Under the pieces are notes generated by a model. That model was not told where the DNA came from. It made no database searches and saw only the letters and a list, made by a program, of their open reading frames with translations. Shown here one piece after another: positions 57,188 to 64,000 of a DNA stretch of 64,000 nt. The DNA comes from Lentzea cavernae (lineage in GTDB: Bacteria > Actinomycetota > Actinomycetes > Mycobacteriales > Pseudonocardiaceae). The stretch spans positions 54,700-118,699 of the forward strand of contig NZ_BNAR01000023.1 of assembly GCF_014653695.1 (NCBI RefSeq). The letters are read 5' to 3'. The number at the start of each line of letters is the position of its first letter. Within the stretch, counting starts at the first letter, position 1. Position numbers and translations under genes: made by a program.

Positions 57188-57999
57188 TCAGCCGTCGAGC
57201 CTCCAAAAAGGTGAGACCGGCCCGGAGCCGGCGCCCAGCGGGTAGGCCGTGGCCACCGAGCGGACGATGAACTCCTTGCCGAACCGCACGGCTTCCGGCA
57301 CCGAGGCTCCACGAGCGAGCGCCGAGCTGATCGACGACGCCAAGGTGTCGCCACTGCCGTGCGTGTGCTCGGTGTCGTAGCGGGGCCCGGGCAGTTCGAT
57401 GAACTCCTGTCCGTCGTAGAGCAGGTCGAGGCACTCCGGGTCGTCCCACATGTGGCCGCCCTTCACGAGCACCCACTCCGGGCCCATGGCGTGCAACGCC
57501 TTCGCCGCCACGCGCTGGTCCTCGCGGTCCTTCACCGCGATGCCGGTGATCAGCCGCACCTCGTCGAGGTTCGGCGTCACCAGCGTCGCGCGCGGGAACA
57601 GCAGGCCGCGCAACGCGTCCAGGGCGTTGTCGGCGAGCAGCGGGTTGCCGTGCATGGAGGCCGAGACCGGGTCGACGACCAGCGGGGTCTTCCCCGCGCC
57701 GATGCCGACGCGGTCCAGCGCAGGGGTGATGGCCTCGATGATCTGCGCGGAGGCGAGCATGCCGGTCTTCGCGGCCTGCACGCCGATGTCCTCGGCGACC
57801 GAGACGATCTGCGCCGCGACGACGTCCGCCGGGATCTCCGAGACACCCGTGACGCCCAAGGAGTTCTGGACCGTCACGGCCGTCAGCGCGACGCAGCCGT
57901 GCACTCCGCACGCGAAGAGCGTGCGGAGGTCGGCCTGGATGCCCGCACCACCGCCGGAATCGCTTCCGGCGATGGTGAGCACCCTGGGGGGCGCCTCGG

Positions 58000-58003
<4 letters not shown>
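57188..58003 (-). CDS. thiD: Hydroxymethylpyrimidine/phosphomethylpyrimidine kinase
   Basis: A 271-residue ribokinase-like kinase. LTIAGSDSGGGAGIQADL is at the start, QAAKTGML in the middle and HGSGDTLASSISS with the catalytic Asp near the end. It phosphorylates HMP and then HMP-P to HMP-PP. The GTG at 58003 overlaps the thiC stop (GTGA), so it is co-expressed with thiC under the second TPP riboswitch. Confidence 0.93.
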
Positions 58004-59655
<1,652 letters not shown>

Positions 59656-59662
59656 GACATTC

Positions 59663-59759
59663 CTCCCTACGCCGGCATTACCCGGTCAGGTTCAGGCGGT
59701 CGGTGACACCGGCACTACTGCCAGTCACCCTCTCAGCCCGCTCTGGCGCGAGCTCCCGC
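59663..59759 (-). ncRNA. TPP riboswitch controlling thiC-thiD
   Basis: Read on the minus strand: cgggagctcg, gggctgagaggg (CTGAGA complementary to 59731-59736), then cgcctgaacctgaccgggtaatgccggcgtagggag. All conserved TPP-box positions are present. The final gggagg is the thiC ribosome-binding site, again pointing to translational control. Confidence 0.93.
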
Positions 59760-59842
59760 GTTTTCTTGAGTTGTCGAGAACCGACCATAGTCAGAGCGCG
59801 CCGCAGCTGCCAAGGGCGTCGTTTGCCCCTAATCTTCTCCTC

Positions 59843-60700
59843 GTGGCGGATCATCAGCCGTTCCCGCCCGGCGCGCGTCGCGGTCAACGTCCCGCCGTGG
59901 TCTCGGCATGCCCTTCCTGCGGCGAGCTCGCGGGCCGGGGCTACCCCGACTGCGGCTTCTGCGCGGAACTGCTCGACCAGTTCTGGCTCGCGGACTGGGA
60001 GGCGCTGCGCACGTCGTCGCAGCTCGCCGACCGGGAACTGGCCGAACTGGTGACCTCCGCGGACGTCGGCCAGTACCCGTGGACGTGCGTCGACTGGGCG
60101 ATGACGCTGCTGGCGTGCTCGCGCTGCGGTGCCGAACTGGGCACCGGGCCGGTCGAGTGCGTGCGGTGCGCGGTCACCGAGGAGCGCCGGTGGAACTGGG
60201 ACCACGCGGCGCACCCGTCCACGATGAGCGCGAACGAGCACCTGCTCCGCGTGGCCCGAGCGGCCCTGCGCGCACCTCACCGGCGCCGTCCGGCCGTCGT
60301 GCAGGCCTGGCAGCTCGTGCTGCCGTTCCTGATCGCCGGTGAGGTGATCGAGTTCGGTCGCCTGGACCGCATCCGCGCGCACGTGCTGGCCGGCGGTTAC
60401 GCGTCGATGGCCGCCTGCCACACGTTCGCCGAGCTGGCCGGGTTGCCGGAGCTGTTCTGGCGCCGGGGCGACCCGATCTCAACGCGGGTCGAGTACCAGC
60501 CGGATTCCGAGCGCCAGCAGCACGCCGCCCGACAGCTTCTCGAGCGCGGGACGGACGCGCGGCCTGCTGAGCCAGCCCCGGATGGTGTGCAGGACCGACA
60601 CGATGACCAGGTACCAGACCGTGTCGATCAGGACCCAGCCGAGGGCGAGGAAGAGCAGAACCCCCTTGCCGGCCTCCCCGGCAGGCACGAACTGCGGTAG
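59843..60700 (+). CDS. Double zinc-ribbon protein of unknown function
   Basis: A 285-residue protein. Two cysteine clusters, CPSCGELAGRGYPDCGFC (residues about 22-39) and CSRCGAELGTGPVECVRC (about 93-110), should each bind zinc. A helical middle (residues 120-210) follows. The last 74 residues are polar and low in complexity, and are encoded opposite the 3' end of the lysE-type gene. The natural stop may have been lost, or the overlap may be real. GTG start at 59843. Zinc ribbons of this type suggest nucleic acid or protein contacts; no family is recognised. Confidence 0.65.
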   Translation: MADHQPFPPGARRGQRPAVVSACPSCGELAGRGYPDCGFCAELLDQFWLADWEALRTSSQLADRELAELVTSADVGQYPWTCVDWAMTLLACSRCGAELGTGPVECVRCAVTEERRWNWDHAAHPSTMSANEHLLRVARAALRAPHRRRPAVVQAWQLVLPFLIAGEVIEFGRLDRIRAHVLAGGYASMAACHTFAELAGLPELFWRRGDPISTRVEYQPDSERQQHAARQLLERGTDARPAEPAPDGVQDRHDDQVPDRVDQDPAEGEEEQNPLAGLPGRHELR

Positions 60701-61081
60701 GAACGAGATCGCGAACACGCCGAGCTTCGGGTTGGCCAGGTTCACGACCAGCCCGCTGCGGAACGCGTGGCTCGCGGGCGGCGGCTCGGCGTCGGGCAGG
60801 CTCTTGCTGATCAGGGCCTTCACGCCCAGGTAGATCAGGAAGACCGCACCCGCGATCCGGAGCCCGTGGTAGGCGATCTCCGACGCCGTGAGCAGGACGG
60901 ACAGGCCCAGCGCGGCCGCGACCGCCCAGCAGGCGACGCCGACCTCCATGCCGAACACCGTCGCCAGCGCGGCCTTCCGCCCGTGCACCGACTGTCGCAG
61001 GACCATGGCCGTGCCAGGTCCGGGCGACAGTGCGATGAGGAACGAGGCAGCCACGAAGGCGACGATGTTTTCGACGGGCAT
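60479..61081 (-). CDS. LysE/RhtB-family amino acid exporter
   Basis: A 200-residue membrane protein with about six helices. The N-terminal AASFLIALSPGPGTAMVLRQS and GVACWAVAAALGLS, and NLANPKLGVFAISFLPQF in the middle, are typical of LysE/RhtB exporters, which expel lysine, homoserine, threonine or similar. The ATG at 61081 begins the first helix. It is divergent from an aldo/keto reductase, and its 3' 222 bases overlap the convergent zinc-ribbon gene. Confidence 0.9.
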   Translation of the reverse strand: MPVENIVAFVAASFLIALSPGPGTAMVLRQSVHGRKAALATVFGMEVGVACWAVAAALGLSVLLTASEIAYHGLRIAGAVFLIYLGVKALISKSLPDAEPPPASHAFRSGLVVNLANPKLGVFAISFLPQFVPAGEAGKGVLLFLALGWVLIDTVWYLVIVSVLHTIRGWLSRPRVRPALEKLSGGVLLALGIRLVLDPR

Positions 61082-61116
61082 GCCTTGAATGGTCGCGGGT
61101 GGCCGCAACTTGTTTC

Positions 61117-61141
61117 TTGACCTGGAGCGCGCTCCAGGATG
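61117..61141 (+). promoter_or_regulatory. MerR-type promoter with palindrome in the spacer
   Basis: A TTGACC -35 element (61117-61122) runs into the perfect palindrome cctggagcgcgctccagg (61121-61138). This places an operator between -35 and -10, the hallmark of MerR-regulated promoters with long spacers. It precedes the aldo/keto reductase ATG by 16 bp. The -10 hexamer is poor. Confidence 0.5.
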
Positions 61142-61154
61142 TTCGCTGATCGCC

Positions 61155-62090
61155 ATGACCTTGGAACTGGGGAAGCTGGGATTTGGCACGTGGGCCATGG
61201 GCGGCCCGTTCTCGGGGCCGGACGGCCTGCCGGTCGGCTGGGGACCCGCCGACGACGGCGAGTCGGTCAAGGCGTTGCGGCGGGCGGTCGAGCTGGGCGT
61301 GACGCTGTTCGACACGGCGGACGTCTACGGCTGCGGGCACGCGGAGACCGTGGTGGGGCAAGCGCTTGCGGACGTGCGTGACCAGGTGGTGATCGCGACC
61401 AAGTGGGGCTGCGGGTTCGACGCCGCCTCCCGCCGGATGACGGGGAACGAGGGGTCGGTTCCGTACCTGCGCCGCGCCGTCGAGGGGTCGCTGCGGCGGC
61501 TGGGGACCGACCGGATCGACCTGTACCAGCTGCACGTCGGCGACCTGGGGCTGGAGGAGGCGGCGCTGCTGCGCGACGAGTGCGAGGCGCTGGTGGCCGC
61601 GGGCAAGATCCGCGCCTACGGGTGGAGCACGGACGACGTCGAGCGGGCGCGGTTCTTCTGCGAGGGCGAGCACGGGATCGCGGCGCAGGCCGACATCAAC
61701 CTGCTCTTCGACAACCCCGAGATGTACGCGGGGGAGCACGCGGTGCTGTGCCGCCGTCCGCTGGCCATGGGGCTGCTGGCGCGGGAGACGTTCCCGGAGC
61801 TGCCCGCGGACGACGTGCGCGTGACGAACCCGTCGTGGCTGCGGTTCTTCGTCGACGGCCGGCCGTCACCGGAGTACTTCGCGGCGCGGGAGGCCGTTCG
61901 GGACGTGCTGACGTCGGGCGGTCGGACGTTGGTGCAGGGCGCGCTGGCGTGGTTCTGGGCGCGTTCTCCCCGCCTGGTCCCGATCCCGGGGGTCCGGACG
62001 GTGGCCCAGGTCGAGGAGAACGCGGGTGCCCTGGAGTTCGGGCCGTTGAGCGTGGAGGAACTGGCGCAGGTCGAGGCCGTGCTGCGTTAG
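61155..62090 (+). CDS. Aldo/keto reductase
   Basis: A 311-residue AKR. The tetrad is visible in LFDTADVYGCGHAE (Asp, Tyr), IATKWG (Lys) and LYQLHVGD (His). It would reduce aldehydes or ketones with NADPH. The ATG at 61155 is used because the conserved beta strand (LELGKLGFGTWAMGG) starts there; the longer frame from 61089 would include the promoter palindrome. Its stop overlaps the peptide deformylase stop by four bases on the opposite strand. Substrate unknown. Confidence 0.9.
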   Translation: MTLELGKLGFGTWAMGGPFSGPDGLPVGWGPADDGESVKALRRAVELGVTLFDTADVYGCGHAETVVGQALADVRDQVVIATKWGCGFDAASRRMTGNEGSVPYLRRAVEGSLRRLGTDRIDLYQLHVGDLGLEEAALLRDECEALVAAGKIRAYGWSTDDVERARFFCEGEHGIAAQADINLLFDNPEMYAGEHAVLCRRPLAMGLLARETFPELPADDVRVTNPSWLRFFVDGRPSPEYFAAREAVRDVLTSGGRTLVQGALAWFWARSPRLVPIPGVRTVAQVEENAGALEFGPLSVEELAQVEAVLR

Positions 62091-62665
62091 TCCTCGTCCT
62101 CGTCGAAGTTCGCGGGGTCGTTCGGGTCCCAGGAGAGGCCCGGCTGGTTCCACTCGTTGTCGCGCAGCATCCGCTTGGCCTCCTTCTTGTACCGGCCGAT
62201 GAGGCGATCGGTGTAGAGGTAGCCGTTGAGGTGGTCGGTCTCGTGCTGCAGGCAACGCGCGAAGAAGCCGGTGCCCTCGGCCTCGAACGGCTGACCGTCG
62301 AGGCCGACACCGGTCACCTTCGCCCACTGGGCGCGTCCGGTCGGGTACGCCTCGCCGGGCACGCTCAGGCAGCCCTCGAAGTCGTCGTCCGGGTCCGGCA
62401 TGGTCTCCGGGATCTCGGAGGTCTCCAGCACCGGGTTGCAGATCACGCCGCGGTGCTGGACGCCCTGGTCGTCCGGGCAGTCGTAGACGAAGACCCGCAG
62501 GTCGAAGCCGATCTGGTTGGCCGCGAGCCCCACTCCGCGAGCAGCGGCCATCGTCTCGAACATGTCGTCGACGAGGGTCTTCAACTCGGTGTCGAACTCG
62601 GTGACCTCGCGCGTCGGGTTGTGGAGCACGGGGTCGCCGGCGATGCGGATGCGATGGACGGCCAT
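62087..62665 (-). CDS. def: Peptide deformylase
   Basis: A 192-residue metalloenzyme. Motif I is GVGLAANQIG (about 44-53), motif II EGCLSVP with the metal Cys and motif III QHETDHLNG with the two His ligands and the catalytic Glu. It removes the formyl group from new proteins. The C-terminal acidic extension (NDPANFDEDED) is typical of actinobacterial forms. ATG start at 62665. Confidence 0.95.
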   Translation of the reverse strand: MAVHRIRIAGDPVLHNPTREVTEFDTELKTLVDDMFETMAAARGVGLAANQIGFDLRVFVYDCPDDQGVQHRGVICNPVLETSEIPETMPDPDDDFEGCLSVPGEAYPTGRAQWAKVTGVGLDGQPFEAEGTGFFARCLQHETDHLNGYLYTDRLIGRYKKEAKRMLRDNEWNQPGLSWDPNDPANFDEDED

Positions 62666-62773
62666 GGCTGAACTTTATGCGGTCCAAAACTGTCGGTGTC
62701 GCGCGGTACGTTGGAACGATCACGTGATTGAATTGCCCGCACCTGAGATGGTGTGGCGACCGTGGGGAGCCAG

Positions 62774-63052
62774 ATGGATCACGCCGAGACGCTCACCTCC
62801 GCTGACGGGCTGACCAGCCGCGAACGCACGATGCTCGCGTTCGAGCGCCAGTGGTGGAAGTACTCGGGATCCAAGGAACAGGCCATCAGGGAACTGTTCG
62901 ACATGTCCGCGACCCGCTACTACCAGTTGCTCAACGCGCTCGTTGAATCCGAAGCCGCTCTGGCCGCAGATCCGATGCTGGTCAAGCGCCTGCGCGGCGT
63001 GCGGACAGGCCGCCAAAGGGTTCGCGCCCGCGCCAGGAGCACCGAGGACTGA
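62774..63052 (+). CDS. DUF3263-domain protein
   Basis: A 92-residue helical protein: LTSRERTMLAFERQWWKYSG, then AIRELFDMSATRYYQLLNALV, the DUF3263 pattern. It resembles a helix-turn-helix, suggesting DNA binding. Conserved in actinobacteria, commonly next to def and a LytR_C gene, as here. The ATG at 62774 begins the conserved part; a GTG at 62753 would add seven residues. It overlaps the next gene by one base (TGATG). Confidence 0.88.
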   Translation: MDHAETLTSADGLTSRERTMLAFERQWWKYSGSKEQAIRELFDMSATRYYQLLNALVESEAALAADPMLVKRLRGVRTGRQRVRARARSTED

Positions 63053-63669
63053 TGACCTCCCCCGAGTCCGCAAGCCCGTCCCGTCCGGCCAAGGCAGCCG
63101 GCTTCGCCCTGCTCGGCGTCGCCGCCGTCGCGTTGGTGATCGGAGTTGTCAGCCTCTTCGGTGGGGGCTCCTCCGACACACCGCCCGTCGCGGAGGGGTC
63201 GTCCACCGCGCCTCCTGCGGCTACCACTACTTCTGCCTCTTCTGGTTCTTCGGAGCAGCCGCCGGCTTCGTCCGCGCCTCCGGTGACCACTACAGGTTCG
63301 CCCACCGTGCCTTCGGTGCCGGTCTCTTCGGCTGTGGTGCCGCCTCCGCCTGTCACTCAGCCCGGGGTTGCGAAGGCTCCGGTGCGGGTTTACAACAACT
63401 CGACGATCACCGGGTTGGCTTCCAAGGCTGCTGATGAGGTTCGGGCCAACGGGTGGGGTGTTGCCGAGACCGGCAACTACTCCGGGGGGACGATTCCCAC
63501 CACCACCGTGTACTTCCGGCCTGGGACTGAGGAAGAGGCTGCGGCCAAGGAGTTGGCTTCGGTGTTGAGGGCTCGGGTTGAGCCTCGGTTCGATGGGATC
63601 CAGTCGGCTGCTGCCGGGGTGATTTTGATCGTCACCAATGACTATCAGGGTGCTTCGAAGAACAAGTAG
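63052..63669 (+). CDS. LytR C-terminal-domain membrane protein
   Basis: A 205-residue protein with one transmembrane helix (about 16-37), a Ser/Thr/Pro-rich linker (about 40-105) and a C-terminal LytR_C domain (VRVYNNSTITGLASKAADEVRANGWGV...). The domain is extracytoplasmic and found near cell-wall polymer ligases, but no LCP catalytic domain is present. Coupled to the DUF3263 gene. Confidence 0.88.
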   Translation: MTSPESASPSRPAKAAGFALLGVAAVALVIGVVSLFGGGSSDTPPVAEGSSTAPPAATTTSASSGSSEQPPASSAPPVTTTGSPTVPSVPVSSAVVPPPPVTQPGVAKAPVRVYNNSTITGLASKAADEVRANGWGVAETGNYSGGTIPTTTVYFRPGTEEEAAAKELASVLRARVEPRFDGIQSAAAGVILIVTNDYQGASKNK

Positions 63670-64000
63670 GACTGTCGGACCCTTTGAGTAGGTTGGGTTG
63701 TAGGGGTTCCCAGGTTGGGGGGACGCCTGCGTTAGCTTGCGGGTTCGCGGCTTTGCGGGTGGGTCGCCTTGGGTGCGGCTGGTTGCGGGTGCGTGCTTCC
63801 CCTGGGGCTCTGCCCCAGACCCCGGCAATCTGAGATGGGGCCGGCGCCCTCGGCGGGTTGATGGCACGCCTGTTGCTCAGGGCGGCTGCCTGTTGCTTAG
63901 AAGGTTGCGTTGGCGGTGGGTCCCATCACGAGTCGCACCAAGAGCGGGCCACATGCAGGTAGGGGTGTCAAGCGGACGAAGAGCGTGGAGTTGTCCCCGA
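63670..64000. other. Non-coding end region with a hairpin
   Basis: No convincing gene is seen in these 331 bases. They hold a 7-bp hairpin ctggggc-tct-gccccag (63802-63818) within a gcttcccctggggctctgcc context, a sequence type often repeated in high-GC actinobacterial genomes. The rest is Gly/Pro-codon-like sequence without a supported frame. Confidence 0.4.

Overview
The window is about 70% GC, with GTG and TTG starts and dense translational coupling (ATGA, GTGA and TGATG overlaps). It carries an AfsR/SARP regulator, DasR, DUF5753/DUF397 pairs, DUF3159 and DUF3263 proteins and ESX-type genes. Together these point to a high-GC actinobacterium, most likely a member of the Pseudonocardiaceae/Actinosynnemataceae group (inference). 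No rRNA, tRNA, CRISPR array or integrase was seen.

Bases 1-12,200: the 3' part of an AfsR-type regulator, an SGNH hydrolase and a small secreted protein. A tandem set of hairpins with a shared loop sequence follows. Next is a minus-strand sugar operon: ROK regulator, binding protein, two permeases, GH4 glycosidase and BadF-type kinase. A solo TnpB element sits between the last two of these genes. Bases 12,300-24,700: a DUF3159 membrane protein, then a type VII secretion-like set (YbaB, EspC-like, WXG-like effector, membrane protein). A three-gene unit follows whose first two enzymes match the GriI/GriH type that makes 3-amino-4-hydroxybenzoate or a related aminoshikimate, plus an adenylating enzyme, divergent from a LysR gene. 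Then come a Q-rich small membrane protein, a second BadF kinase and a large subtilisin.

Bases 24,800-33,400: a nine-gene, tightly coupled operon encoding a complete non-phosphorylating L-fucose (or related sugar) pathway with its ABC importer. It is followed by dapA and a divergent LysR gene. Bases 35,100-37,200: a NYN-domain gene flanked by a 54-bp direct repeat of the LysR 3' end, and a DUF5753/DUF397 pair. Bases 37,200-47,300: the aminosugar locus. It holds a GntR/FCD regulator, nagA, a SIS-type deaminase/isomerase, the dasABC transporter with a GH3 hexosaminidase, and divergent dasR, with an MFS exporter coupled to dasR. DasR-type operators lie before nagA and dasA.

Bases 47,300-53,500: tandem threonine dehydratases, a Thr/Ser-rich membrane protein, a streptogrisin-like protease with an unusual leader, a quinone reductase with a TetR regulator, and a DODA-type dioxygenase. 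Bases 53,500-59,800: the thiamin locus (thiE, thiO-thiS-thiG, thiD, thiC) with two TPP riboswitches; a MarR gene and a broken VOC gene lie inside it. Bases 59,800-64,000: a double zinc-ribbon protein, a LysE exporter, an aldo/keto reductase behind a MerR-type promoter, peptide deformylase, and DUF3263 and LytR_C proteins. The last 330 bases look non-coding.

Main theme: uptake and breakdown of chitin- and glycan-derived sugars (GlcNAc/chitobiose by two routes, fucose by one), with secreted proteases and a small aromatic amine unit.
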